Source: Allobosea sp. CS1GBMeth4 (GTDB lineage Bacteria > Pseudomonadota > Alphaproteobacteria > Rhizobiales > Beijerinckiaceae). From it: a stretch of 64,000 nt of DNA. The notes under the pieces are model-generated. The model was not told the DNA's origin, did not search any database, and worked only from the letters and a program-made list of their open reading frames with translations. Shown here one piece after another: positions 35,322-44,332 of the stretch (positions within the stretch are counted from its first letter, which is position 1; every line of letters starts with the position of its first letter). The DNA lies in contig NZ_FYAS01000009.1 of the NCBI RefSeq assembly GCF_900185715.1, positions 1 through 64,000 of the forward strand. Direction: 5' to 3'. The position numbers and the translations under genes were made by a program.

Positions 35322-36038
35322 TCAGCTCACCGCCGCCTTCTGCAGGGCGACGAGCTTGCCGACGCCGCCCTTGGCGAGCCTGAGCAGAGCCATCAGCTCC
35401 TCCTCGCTGAAAGGCGCGCCCTCGGCCGTGCCCTGCACCTCGACGAGGCCGCCAGCGCCGGTGATGACGAAGTTGGCGTCGGTCTGCGCGCCGGAATCCT
35501 CGACATAGTCGAGATCGATGACGGGATTGCCGGCGACGATGCCGCAGGAGACCGCCGCGACATGGTCCTTGAGCGGATTGGCGCCCTTCAGCAGGCCGCG
35601 GCCCTCCATCCATTTCAGCGCGTCGTGCAGCGCGACCCAGGCGCCGGTGATCGAGGCGGTGCGGGTGCCGCCATCGGCCTGGAGCACGTCGCAGTCGACG
35701 ACGATCTGGCGCTCGCCGATCGCGGTCAGGTCGACCACGGCGCGCAGGCTGCGCCCGACCAGGCGCTGGATCTCCTGCGTCCGTCCGGAGGGCTTGCCCG
35801 AGGTGACCTCGCGGCGGGTGCGCTCATGCGTCGCGCGCGGCAGCATCGAATATTCGGCGGTGACCCAGCCCTTGCCGGTGCCGCGCAGCCAGGGCGGGCC
35901 CTTCTCCTCGACGGTTGCGGCGCAGAGCACCCTGGTCTCGCCGAAGGTCACCATGCACGACCCTTCGGCATAGCGGACCACGCCGCGTTCCAGCGTGACC
36001 TTGCGCATCTCGTCGGCCGCGCGCTTCGAGGGTCTCAT
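35322..36038 (-). CDS. rph: Ribonuclease PH
   Basis: RNase PH trims the 3' ends of tRNA precursors phosphorolytically and forms a hexameric ring. The 238-residue protein (start ATG 36038; a second ATG one codon upstream is possible) has the family signatures [41 protein letters not shown] and [18 protein letters not shown] [17 protein letters not shown]. It heads the rph-rdgB-hemW run and is divergent from hrcA, as in many alphaproteobacteria. Confidence 0.95.
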   Translation of the reverse strand: MRPSKRAADEMRKVTLERGVVRYAEGSCMVTFGETRVLCAATVEEKGPPWLRGTGKGWVTAEYSMLPRATHERTRREVTSGKPSGRTQEIQRLVGRSLRAVVDLTAIGERQIVVDCDVLQADGGTRTASITGAWVALHDALKWMEGRGLLKGANPLKDHVAAVSCGIVAGNPVIDLDYVEDSGAQTDANFVITGAGGLVEVQGTAEGAPFSEEELMALLRLAKGGVGKLVALQKAAVS

Positions 36039-36280
36039 CATTCCGTTCCTGTCGCCATCAGAGCATTTTCGCGCGTGGTGGGCGCCGGCCCGCGGTAAGA
36101 AAATGCGATAAACCAAAACGTTGGAGGATGTCAGGGCTACGAGGACATGCCGAGATCCGCCAGCCCGCGGCTTGTAGGCGCTTAGCACGACAGCGGCAAG
36201 GCGAAGCCTGTCGAGAGGGCTTGATCCCGCCGCGCTCGCCGGGGACAATAGGCTATGGACACGAGGCTGTTCGTCAGAGA

Positions 36281-37363
36281 ATGAGCGCCCATTCGCGCCC
36301 GGAAGCACCCGGCGGACTGATCGAGATCGACCAGCGCTCGCGCGAGATCTTCCGCCAGATCGTCGATGGCTACCTGACCACCGGCGAGCCGGTCGGCTCG
36401 CGCAACATCGCCCGGCTGCTGCCGATGGCGCTGTCGCCGGCGACGGTGCGCAACGTCATGACCGATCTGGAGATGGCCGGGCTGATCTACGCGCCGCACA
36501 CCTCGGCCGGGCGCCTGCCGACCGAGCGCGGCCTGCGCTTCTTCGTCGACGGCATGATGGAGGTCGGCAATCTCACCTCCGACGAACGGGGTCGCATCGA
36601 GGCGCAGATCAGGGCCGCCGCCAGCAACCGTTCGCTCGACCAGACCCTGACCGAGGCGTCCGCGCTGCTGTCCGGCCTGTCGCGCGGGGCCGGCGTCGTC
36701 GTCACCACCAAGGCCAATGCCCGCCTGCGCCATATCGAATTCGTCCGGCTCGATGCCGGCCGGGCGCTCGCCGTGCTCGTCGCCGATGACGGCACGGTCG
36801 AGAATCGCATCCTGACGCTGCCGCCGGGCCTGCCGGCCTCGGCGCTGGTCGAGGCCGGGAACTTCCTCAACGCCCGCATCGCCGGCAAGACGCTGGACGA
36901 ACTGCGCCGCGAGATCGCCGACAGCCGCGCCCAGATGGAGCGCGAGCTCGACGAGCTGACGGCGCGGCTGGTCGAGACCGGGATCGCCACGAGCTCCGGC
37001 CCGTCGAGCGATCGGCATCTCATCGTCCGCGGCCAGGCCAATCTGCTCGAGGACCTGAAGGCGCAGGAGGATCTGGAACGCATCCGTCTGCTCTTCGCCG
37101 ATCTGGAGACGCAGACCGAGCTGATCGACCTGCTCGCGCGCGCCGAGGCCGGCGACGGCGTGCGCATCTTCATCGGCTCGGAGAACAAGCTGTTCTCGAT
37201 GTCGGGCTCCTCGATTATCGCGGCACCCTTCCGCGACGGCGGCCAGCGCATCGTCGGCGTCGTCGGCATCATCGGCCCGACCCGGCTGAACTATGCCCGG
37301 ATCGTGCCCATGGTCGACTATACCGCCAAGGTGGTCGGGCGCCTGCTCGACAGCGGCCGGTGA
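36281..37363 (+). CDS. hrcA: Heat-inducible transcription repressor HrcA
   Basis: HrcA represses groESL and other chaperone operons by binding the CIRCE element. The 360-residue protein has an N-terminal winged HTH ([39 protein letters not shown]), a DUF24-like central domain, and the C-terminal [24 protein letters not shown] segment. No CIRCE palindrome was seen in the 242-bp divergent gap with rph. The usual downstream partner grpE is absent; an ankyrin gene overlaps the stop instead. Confidence 0.94.
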   Translation: MSAHSRPEAPGGLIEIDQRSREIFRQIVDGYLTTGEPVGSRNIARLLPMALSPATVRNVMTDLEMAGLIYAPHTSAGRLPTERGLRFFVDGMMEVGNLTSDERGRIEAQIRAAASNRSLDQTLTEASALLSGLSRGAGVVVTTKANARLRHIEFVRLDAGRALAVLVADDGTVENRILTLPPGLPASALVEAGNFLNARIAGKTLDELRREIADSRAQMERELDELTARLVETGIATSSGPSSDRHLIVRGQANLLEDLKAQEDLERIRLLFADLETQTELIDLLARAEAGDGVRIFIGSENKLFSMSGSSIIAAPFRDGGQRIVGVVGIIGPTRLNYARIVPMVDYTAKVVGRLLDSGR

Positions 37364-38016
37364 GGCGGCCGTTGCGGGCTGCCGCGATCCTGGCGGGAGT
37401 GTTGCTGATGACCGGAGCAAGCGAGGCGCAAACCGGCCTGCTCGAAGCCGCGGGCCGCGGCGATCTTGCCGCGGTGAACCGCCAGATCGCAGCCCGCGCC
37501 GATCTCGAACAGCGCGACGCCCAGCGCCAGACCCCGCTCCTGCTCGCCGTCGCCGGCAACCATGTCGCCGTCGCCAAGGCGCTGCTCGCAGCGGGCGCGA
37601 GCCCCAATGCCCAGGCGTCGAACCAGGACACGCCCTGGCTGCTCGCCGGCGCCAGCGGCCGCACCGAGATCATCGCGGCGATGCTGCCGCTCAAGCCGGA
37701 CCTGACGATCCGCAATCGCTATGGCGGCAATGCCCTGATCCCGGCCTGCGAGCGCGCCCATGTCGAGACGGCGAAGCTCCTGCTGACATCAGGCATCGAC
37801 GTGAACCACGTCAACAATCTCGGCTGGACCTGCCTGCTGGAGATCGTGATCCTCGGCGATGGCGGCCCGCGCCATCGCGAGGTGGCGAAGCTCGTGCTCG
37901 ACGCCGGCGCCGATCCCAATCTCGCCGACAAGGACGGCGTCAGCCCGCTCCAGCACGCCCGCAAGCGTGGCCAGAGCGAGGTCGCCAGGCTGATCGCGGC
38001 GGCCGGCGGGCGCTGA
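37360..38016 (+). CDS. Exported ankyrin-repeat protein
   Basis: The GTG start overlaps the hrcA stop (GTGA). The 218-residue product begins with a signal peptide ([22 protein letters not shown]), followed by five ankyrin-type repeats, each marked by a GxTPLxxA-like turn and an LLxxGA helix ([57 protein letters not shown]). Periplasmic ankyrin proteins usually mediate protein contacts; here the partner is unknown. Position suggests it is expressed with hrcA, perhaps as a stress-linked periplasmic protein, by inference only. Confidence 0.8.
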   Translation: MRRPLRAAAILAGVLLMTGASEAQTGLLEAAGRGDLAAVNRQIAARADLEQRDAQRQTPLLLAVAGNHVAVAKALLAAGASPNAQASNQDTPWLLAGASGRTEIIAAMLPLKPDLTIRNRYGGNALIPACERAHVETAKLLLTSGIDVNHVNNLGWTCLLEIVILGDGGPRHREVAKLVLDAGADPNLADKDGVSPLQHARKRGQSEVARLIAAAGGR

Positions 38017-38023
38017 GCCCAAT

Positions 38024-38063
38024 GTCATTCCGGGCCCATCGCTGTGTGATGTCCTGGAATGAC
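38024..38063. repeat. Intergenic palindromic repeat with GTCAT/ATGAC ends
   Basis: GTCATTCCGGGCC and its inverted partner TGTCCTGGAATGAC enclose a short loop. The element lies in the 61-bp gap between the convergent ankyrin and cupin genes, where it could also act as a bidirectional transcription barrier. It belongs with the copies at 25656, 35161, 49781 and 56969. Confidence 0.6.
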
Positions 38064-38077
38064 GGGAAGAGGGCCCG

Positions 38078-38431
38078 CTACTCCAGCCAGTCGGTGACGA
38101 AGCGCTCGCTGGCGTGGATGTCGATCGATTCCAGCATGTCCGGCCCGAGGCTGCGGAACTTGTGCGGCACGCCGGCCGGAACCACCAGGATTTCGCCGGG
38201 CCCGGCCTCGATCTCCCGGTCGCCGATCGTGTAGAGGGCCCGCCCGGCCCGTACGATGAAGGTCTCGGGATAGGGGTGGCTGTGCAGCCGCGGCCCCTTG
38301 CCGGGCTCGGCGCGGACGAAGATCAGAGAGATCTCGCCGCCGAAACCCTGCACCTCGCCCTGCCATTCGCCCGGGGTCTCGGACCAGTCCGCGCGGCGAA
38401 TGGCGCGCGGCCCCGCGCGTTCGCCCGCCAT
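38078..38431 (-). CDS. Small cupin-domain protein
   Basis: This 117-residue single cupin has the first motif GPRLHSHPYPETFIVRAGRA with metal-binding His residues, and the second motif EAGPGEILVVPAGVPHKFRS. Such proteins bind a metal or sugar-like ligand; the function here is unknown. The ATG at 38431 lies one base before the lysE stop, so the two are probably cotranscribed. No catalytic partner is recognisable. Confidence 0.82.
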   Translation of the reverse strand: MAGERAGPRAIRRADWSETPGEWQGEVQGFGGEISLIFVRAEPGKGPRLHSHPYPETFIVRAGRALYTIGDREIEAGPGEILVVPAGVPHKFRSLGPDMLESIDIHASERFVTDWLE

Positions 38432-38432
38432 C

Positions 38433-39047
38433 TCAGCCGCGCGCCGCGATCGCCGCCGCCGCGCCGGCCATGACGCCGCCGGTGACACGGTTGATCCGGC
38501 GCATGGTGCGTGGGCTCGCGACCAGCCGCCGGGCCCGGTCGGCGGCGTAGGCATAGCCGAGCAGCGTGGTGTTGATGATCAGCATGGTGAGCCCGGCCAC
38601 CTCGGCGAAGGCGAGCGGCGTCAGCGCCTGCAGGTCGACCACCAGCGGCAGGATCGAGACGAAGAACACCATCACCTTGGGATTGCCGAGCGTCAGCGCG
38701 ACGCCGCCGAGGAAGAGGCGGACGCCCTCGCCGCGCGCCGCGGGCTCGTCCTCCAGGCTCTTCACCGGGGCAGTCCAGAGCTTCCAGGCGAGATAGCCGA
38801 GATAGGCGCAGCCGGCATATTTGATCGCCAGGAAGACACCGTGGAAGCTCTGCATCAGCAGCGTCAGGCCGAGCGCCGAGAAGGCGAGCCAGATCAGGTC
38901 GCCGGCCGCGATGCCGAGCACGAACGGCACGGCGCGGCGGAAGCCGGTCGACAGCGAGCGCGCCACGATCGCGGCGATGCCCGGGCCCGGCGAGGCGACG
39001 GCGAGGAAATAGACACCGGCGAAAACCAGCAACCCGGCGAGATCCAT
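38433..39047 (-). CDS. LysE/RhtB-family amino acid exporter
   Basis: This 204-residue inner-membrane protein has six hydrophobic segments and the family opening VYFLAVASPGPGIAAIVARSL, including the conserved PGP motif, followed later by LTLGNPKVMVFFVSILP. LysE/RhtB proteins export amino acids such as lysine, homoserine or threonine. The substrate is unknown. The ATG at 39047 follows GGGAGAA. It is downstream of recF on the same strand (120 bp) and likely cotranscribed with the cupin gene. Confidence 0.88.
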   Translation of the reverse strand: MDLAGLLVFAGVYFLAVASPGPGIAAIVARSLSTGFRRAVPFVLGIAAGDLIWLAFSALGLTLLMQSFHGVFLAIKYAGCAYLGYLAWKLWTAPVKSLEDEPAARGEGVRLFLGGVALTLGNPKVMVFFVSILPLVVDLQALTPLAFAEVAGLTMLIINTTLLGYAYAADRARRLVASPRTMRRINRVTGGVMAGAAAAIAARG

Positions 39048-39167
39048 CGGCGCTTCTCCCTGATTGATGCCGTTGGGACAGCCTAACAGCAAGCGGCCCC
39101 GGCGTCCTATCGGCTTGCGTGATGGCGCCGATCAGCCGGGCTGACCGATGATGGACCGCGGCTCCTT

Positions 39168-40295
39168 TCAGGATGCGGCGCGAACCTCTCCCGCCGTCAC
39201 CAGGAAGCGCTGCGCCCCGGCGGGAAGATCGCCGAACAGGGCCGGGTCGGCGCCGGTCATCCAGACCTGGCAGCCGAGCTCCGCCAGCGTGGCGTAGAGC
39301 GCCGCCCGCCGGCGCGGATCGAGATGGGCGGCGACCTCGTCGAGCAGCACCAGCGGCGGCAGATCGCTCATCGTCGCGACCAGGCGGGCATGGGCGAGCA
39401 CGAGCCCGATCAGCAGCGCCTTCTGCTCGCCGGTCGAACCCTGGCCGGCCGGAATGCCCTTGGCGGCATGGCGCACGGCGAGGTCGGAGGCCTGGGGGCC
39501 CGTGAGGGTGCGCCCGGCCGCCTTGTCGCGCGGGCGCATCTCGCGCAGCAGCTCGCGATAGCGGTCTTCGGCGTCGAGCGCCGGCAGGCTCGCGACCAGC
39601 GCGTCGATCTCGCCTTCCAGCGCGATCTCGGCCCGGGGGAAGGGCGAGGCCTCGTCCGCGGCCTGTGCGATGATGGCGGAGAGCCGCGCCACCGTCTCCG
39701 CCCGCGCCGCCGCGACCGCGACGCCGAGCTCGGCGATCTCGCGCTCGACCGCGTCGAGCCAGCGCTGCTGGTGCGCGCTCTCCTCGAGGATGCGGTTGCG
39801 CGAGCGCAGCGCCTTTTCGAGCGCGTTCGAGCGTGTGCCATGGCCCGGGTCGACCGCCAGCACCAGCCGGTCGAGGAAACGGCGCCGGTCGCCGGCCGCG
39901 CCGCGGAACAGCCCGTCCAGGTCGGGCGTCAGCCAGACCAGGCGCAGATAGTCGCTGAAGGCGAGCGCCGAGCCGGCCGGAACGCCGTCGATGCGGGCGA
40001 TCCGCGCCCGCCGTCCGTCGGCGTCCGGCGGCTCCAGCCCGATCCCGAGCCGCGCCCCGTCATCGGCGAGCGCGATCGAGACCGCGAAGCTGCCGTCTCC
40101 CGGCTGGCGCGCCATCTCCGACAGCTCGGCGCGGCGCAGGCCGCGGCCGGGCGCGAACAGCGACAGCGCCTCGAGCAGATTGGTCTTGCCGGCGCCGTTC
40201 TCGCCGCACAGTGCGACGAGCCGGCCCTCGATCGCCAGATCGAGGGCCGGATAGGAGCGGAAATTCTGCAGGACGAGGCGGGCGACCGCGGTCAA
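39168..40295 (-). CDS. recF: DNA replication and repair protein RecF
   Basis: RecF is an SMC-like ATPase that helps RecO/RecR load RecA at gaps. The 375-residue protein has the opening RLVLQNFRSYPALDL, the Walker A CGENGAGKTNLLEAL, the ABC-type GSTGEQKALLIGLV signature and a C-terminal LLDEVAAHLD Walker B. The TTG start at 40295 is the only sensible start before the conserved N-terminus, and lies 15 bp after dnaN in the conserved dnaA-dnaN-recF order. GyrB does not follow; lysE does. Confidence 0.94.
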   Translation of the reverse strand: MTAVARLVLQNFRSYPALDLAIEGRLVALCGENGAGKTNLLEALSLFAPGRGLRRAELSEMARQPGDGSFAVSIALADDGARLGIGLEPPDADGRRARIARIDGVPAGSALAFSDYLRLVWLTPDLDGLFRGAAGDRRRFLDRLVLAVDPGHGTRSNALEKALRSRNRILEESAHQQRWLDAVEREIAELGVAVAAARAETVARLSAIIAQAADEASPFPRAEIALEGEIDALVASLPALDAEDRYRELLREMRPRDKAAGRTLTGPQASDLAVRHAAKGIPAGQGSTGEQKALLIGLVLAHARLVATMSDLPPLVLLDEVAAHLDPRRRAALYATLAELGCQVWMTGADPALFGDLPAGAQRFLVTAGEVRAAS

Positions 40296-40310
40296 GAAGC
40301 GCTCGCCGGG

Positions 40311-41429
40311 TCAGACCCGCATCGGCATCAGCACATAGAGGGCCGAAGCGCCTTCGCGGTCCTGGATCACCGTCGGCGAGCCCGGGTCGGCGAGCTTGAG
40401 CAGCGCCGTGTCGCCGTCGAGCTGCGCGGCGATGTCCATCAGATAGCGCGCGTTGAAGCCGATATCGAGCGGGCCGGCATCGTAGTCGACCTCGATCTCC
40501 TCGGTCGCCGAGCCGGAATCGGGATTGGTCACCGAGAGCGTCATCCGCCGGTCGGCCATGGACAGCTTCACCGCACGGCCGCGCTCGGAGGAGATCGTCG
40601 AGACGCGGTCGACCGAGGCGGCGAAGTCGCCCTTGTCGACGGTGAGCAGCTTGTCGTTGCCCGACGGGATGACGCGCTGATAGTCGGGGAAGGTGCCGTC
40701 GATCAGCTTCGAGGTCAGCACGACCTCGGCGGTGGCGACGCGGATCTTGGTGGCCGAAAGCTCGACCTGGACCTCGCTCTCGCCGTCCTCGAGCAGCTTC
40801 TGGATCTCGGCCACGGCCTTGCGCGGCACGATCACGCCCGGCATGCCGAGCGAGCCCTGCGGCGCGGCGGTGTCGACGCGGGCGAGACGGTGACCATCGG
40901 TCGCGACCGCGCGCAGTACCGGGCGCCCGTCGACATCGATCGCGTGCAGATAGATGCCGTTCAGGTAGTAGCGCGTCTCCTCCGTCGAGATCGCGAACTG
41001 GGTCTTGTCGATCAGGCGCTTGAACTCGCCGGCCGGCAGCACGAAGCGGTGGGCCATCTCGCCGGCGGTGATGTCCGGGAAGTCGCTTTCCGGCAGGGTC
41101 TGCAGGGTGAAGCGCGAGCGGCCGGAACGCAGCACCATCTGCCCGGTCTCGCCGGTGGTCTCCAGCGAGACCTGCGAGCCGTCGGGCAGCTTGCGGACGA
41201 TGTCGTAGAGGGTGTGGGCCGGAACCGTGGTCGCGCCGGGCTCGACCACCTCGGCCGGCACGGTCTCGACCACCTCGATGTCGAGGTCCGTCGCCTTCAG
41301 CTTCAGCCCCTCCTCGCTGCCGCGCAGCAGGAGGTTCGACAGGATCGGGATCGTGTTGCGCCGCTCGACGACGCGATGGACATGCCCGAGCGACTTCAGG
41401 AGCGTGGAGCGTTCGACCGTAACCTTCAT
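40311..41429 (-). CDS. dnaN: DNA polymerase III beta subunit (sliding clamp)
   Basis: The 372-residue clamp keeps polymerase III on DNA and loads other repair proteins. The start MKVTVERSTLLKSLGHVHRVVERRNTIPILSNLLL and the C-terminal peptide-binding end YVLMPMRV are typical. It sits 133 bp after dnaA and 15 bp before recF. The upstream in-frame extension to 41516 lacks similarity, so ATG 41429 was used. Confidence 0.96.
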   Translation of the reverse strand: MKVTVERSTLLKSLGHVHRVVERRNTIPILSNLLLRGSEEGLKLKATDLDIEVVETVPAEVVEPGATTVPAHTLYDIVRKLPDGSQVSLETTGETGQMVLRSGRSRFTLQTLPESDFPDITAGEMAHRFVLPAGEFKRLIDKTQFAISTEETRYYLNGIYLHAIDVDGRPVLRAVATDGHRLARVDTAAPQGSLGMPGVIVPRKAVAEIQKLLEDGESEVQVELSATKIRVATAEVVLTSKLIDGTFPDYQRVIPSGNDKLLTVDKGDFAASVDRVSTISSERGRAVKLSMADRRMTLSVTNPDSGSATEEIEVDYDAGPLDIGFNARYLMDIAAQLDGDTALLKLADPGSPTVIQDREGASALYVLMPMRV

Positions 41430-41562
41430 GGCATCTTCTGGCGTGCTGGCGTCCGCGGCGGGCCGGCGGGCGAAAGAATGGCCCGCGACATTGCCGGAGG
41501 GCCGGCCCGCGCGCAAGGGCGCCGGAGGCCGGCCTGCACAGTTAACCGAGCCGGGCCGGGCT

Positions 41563-43077
41563 TCACTCCTGCAGCATGCGCTTCAGCAGGTCGACCTCGT
41601 CATGCAGCAGCCGGTCCTCGACGATCGCCTTCTCGATCTTGCGCACCGCGTGCAGCACGGTGGTGTGGTCGCGCCCGCCGAAGCGGCGGCCGATCTCCGG
41701 CAGCGAACGCGGCGTCAGCGCCTTGGCGAGATACATCGCGATCTGGCGCGGCTTGACCACCGCCGCGGTGCGGCGTTCGGACAGGATGTCGGCGCGGCTG
41801 ACATTGTAGCGGGTCGCGACCAGCTTCTGGATGTCCTCGATCTTGACCCGCCGCGGCTCGCGCGTCCGCACCAGGTCGCGGATCGCCGCCTCGGCCGTCT
41901 CCATCGTCACGCTGGCGCCGGTCAGCGTCGCATGCGCCAGGATGCGGTTGGCGGCGCCGTCGAGGTCGCGGCCATTGGTGGCGACGAGCTTGGCGACATA
42001 GGCGATCACGTCCGGATTGACGTGGAAGCTCGGATGGGCCGCCTTCAGCCCGTCGAGGCGGGTGGTCAGGATCTTGACGCGCAGCGCCTCGTCGAGCTCG
42101 CCGATCTCGACGACGAGCCCGCCGGCGAGGCGCGAGCGGATGCGTTCGTCGAGCGCTTCGAGATCGGCGGGCAGCCGGTCGGCGGCGACGACGATCTGCT
42201 TGCCGGCGTCGATCAGCGCGTTGATCGTGTGGCCGAATTCCTGCTGGATCGAGCGGCCCTGGATGAACTGGACGTCGTCGACGATCAGCAGGTCGATGCC
42301 GCGCAGCTTCTCCTTGAAGGCGAGCGCCGTCTGCGATTTCAGCGCCGCGACGAAGCCGTACATGAAGCGGTCGGCGGTGAAGTAGGCGACGCGCTTGCCG
42401 TGCTGGCGCGCATCCTGCGCGATCGCCTGGATCAGGTGCGTCTTGCCGAGCCCGACCCCGGCATGGAGGTAGAGCGGGTTGTAGGGCGTCGAGCCGGCCG
42501 GCGCCGCCGAGATCCGCTCGGCCGCGGCGAAGGCGAGTGCGTTCGACTTGCCGACGACGAAGCTCTGGAAGGTCATCCGCCGGTCGAGCAGCGTGCCGCA
42601 CGCGTCCATCGGATCGCGTTCGCAAGGCTGGGCAGCGGCCGAGGCGGGAGCGACCTCCGCCAGCGGGGCCGCGTCCCGGGCCTGGGCCGGGCGGACCCGC
42701 GGCGCCGACATGTCGAGGGACGGATCGGCGCTCTCGCGCGCCACCTGGCGCACCGAGAGGGCGATGCCGTTGGGCGCATCGAGCTCGGCCATGCAATGCG
42801 CCCGCAGACGCTCGGCATAATGGGCTTCGAGCCAGCTCTTCAGGAAGCGGGTCGGCACGGTGAGCTGGGCGACACCCTCGACGATCGCCCCGATCTCGAC
42901 ACGCGCGAACCAGCTGGAGAAGACATCCTCGCCGAGCTCGGCGCGCAGGCGCCGGCGGACCCTGTCCCAGCGTTCCTTGAAGCCGGCGACGCCCGCCGGC
43001 TCGGTCAGGACGAGGCTGGTCACCGTCGGGGTGGCCCCAGCCTCAGCCAGATTGACAGTCTCCATCCGCTCGAACAT
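41563..43077 (-). CDS. dnaA: Chromosomal replication initiator DnaA
   Basis: DnaA binds 9-mer boxes at the origin and melts it with ATP bound. The 504-residue protein (ATG 43077; ATG 43065 also possible) has domain I at the N-terminus, an AAA+ domain III (Walker A AGVGLGKTHLIQA, Walker B LLIVDDVQFIQG) and domain IV with the DNA-binding signature GGRDHTTVLHAVRKIE. The 785-bp gap upstream contains GANTC sites and a CtrA-like box, consistent with cell-cycle control, and no clear DnaA boxes. Confidence 0.96.
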   Translation of the reverse strand: MFERMETVNLAEAGATPTVTSLVLTEPAGVAGFKERWDRVRRRLRAELGEDVFSSWFARVEIGAIVEGVAQLTVPTRFLKSWLEAHYAERLRAHCMAELDAPNGIALSVRQVARESADPSLDMSAPRVRPAQARDAAPLAEVAPASAAAQPCERDPMDACGTLLDRRMTFQSFVVGKSNALAFAAAERISAAPAGSTPYNPLYLHAGVGLGKTHLIQAIAQDARQHGKRVAYFTADRFMYGFVAALKSQTALAFKEKLRGIDLLIVDDVQFIQGRSIQQEFGHTINALIDAGKQIVVAADRLPADLEALDERIRSRLAGGLVVEIGELDEALRVKILTTRLDGLKAAHPSFHVNPDVIAYVAKLVATNGRDLDGAANRILAHATLTGASVTMETAEAAIRDLVRTREPRRVKIEDIQKLVATRYNVSRADILSERRTAAVVKPRQIAMYLAKALTPRSLPEIGRRFGGRDHTTVLHAVRKIEKAIVEDRLLHDEVDLLKRMLQE

Positions 43078-43796
43078 CCGATTGCCCCGTTCACGATAGC
43101 GCGCACTTGTCCGCCCGTCCGAGAGGCGGGTGGCTGTGCGATGTCTGGTTTCTAGGAAAAGCATGGCCCTCTTCGCGGTTGCGATGCCGCGAAGCGAGGT
43201 CACTCCAACGCTCTTCATGGTATTGCCGCGTGATCGGAAAACTCGATCGCGGCCGCTTGTCTTTTCAGTGCTTTCAAATCTTGAAGTCAAGCAATCTCAT
43301 TCTTCCAACCCCTTCGGTCGTAAGCCAAAACGATCAACAATTCTGTGGGGGGCCGGTCAGACATCGCTGTCCGCCCGGCGATGAAAAGGACCTTACAGGG
43401 CCGCCTCGAACGGGAGCAATATCCCCCTCAGCCGGCTTCGCGGCCCGGGGCCGAGTCGGCCCGTCTCCGGCAATCGGAAAGGGGCCTGCAATCAGTTGGG
43501 GAAGTTAAGCTTTTCTTTACGCGGCGGGTCTCGCGCCGGCCCCGAATCTTTTTTTTCCGAGGCTGCGCCCTACCCCTTCCGGGGGAGGGCGATTCCCGCA
43601 GGCGAATTGCTTTGCCCACTAAGATGATGAAAAATATGGAGGAATTTTGCGCGGTCGAAAGTCCCGGACGGGACCTGTCGCGACCCCGAAAACCGCCCGG
43701 GAGTCAAGTCGGTAAAGCAGTGGAAAGATTGCGGAATCCGCGTTGACAGCAGGTGTTGCGCCGGAGCATCGGGGCCTGGTTTTCACCGCCGGCCGG
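43078..43796. other. rpsT-dnaA intergenic region with cell-cycle motifs
   Basis: No gene is evident. Five GANTC motifs occur at 43453, 43544, 43591, 43701 and 43734, within 286 bp, where about one would be expected. A near-consensus CtrA box TTAA-N7-TTTA lies at 43505-43519. Several T/A-rich runs interrupt GC-rich DNA (for example an 8-T run near 43549). I found no TTATCCACA-type DnaA box, so this is probably a dnaA promoter region rather than oriC itself. Confidence 0.5.
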
Positions 43797-43826
43797 GCAA
43801 ACGAAAACCCGGCCTCGCGGCCGGGT
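43797..43826 (-). terminator. Terminator of rpsT
   Basis: CCCGGCC and GGCCGGG arms with a 4-base loop form a hairpin; on the minus strand it is followed by TTTTCGTTT. It lies 36 bp after the rpsT stop and separates that gene from the dnaA upstream region. Confidence 0.75.
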
Positions 43827-43862
43827 CGAAAGCAGTTCGAAATCCGTTCCGGCGAACGCCGG

Positions 43863-44129
43863 TCAGGACGCCAGTGCGCCGATCCGATGCGCCAGGCGCG
43901 AAACCTTCCGGGAGGCGGTGTTCTTGTGAACCACGCCCTTCTGCGCAGCCCGCATGATCTCCGGCTGGGCGGCCTTCAGCGCCTCGGTGGCGGCGCCCTT
44001 GTCGCCGGAGGCGATCGCCTCCTCGACCTTGCGCAGGAAGGTGCGCACGCGGCTGCGGCGCGCCTTGTTCACTTCGGTGCGCCGCGCGATCTTGCGCGTG
44101 GCCTTCTTGGCCGAAGTCGTGTTGGCCAT
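43863..44129 (-). CDS. rpsT: 30S ribosomal protein S20
   Basis: The 88-residue basic protein begins [27 protein letters not shown] and ends [20 protein letters not shown], both typical of bacterial S20, which binds 16S rRNA in the small subunit. It lies upstream of dnaA on the same strand, as in many Rhizobiales, and has its own hairpin terminator at 43797-43826. Confidence 0.97.
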   Translation of the reverse strand: MANTTSAKKATRKIARRTEVNKARRSRVRTFLRKVEEAIASGDKGAATEALKAAQPEIMRAAQKGVVHKNTASRKVSRLAHRIGALAS

Positions 44130-44332
44130 GCTCTGTCCTCGTCCTCATCGCGGCAGGCGCCTGGCAATCTGCCGGCTGGCACGACCACGAACCCTACCAG
44201 TGAAAATGCGAGCGACGGTCCTGCTGGAGCAGGCCGTCGCGAGGCCCGAGCCTATAGTCCCTGCCGCGTCCGTCGTCAACGGCGGAATCGCGCGGCGTCC
44301 GTCGCGGCTCGCCGCGTGCCGTCCCGGTCCCG

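Noticed and set aside
43078-43862. oriC in the dnaA-rpsT gap
   Set aside because: No TTATCCACA-like DnaA boxes could be found, although AT-rich stretches exist; evidence is insufficient for an origin call.
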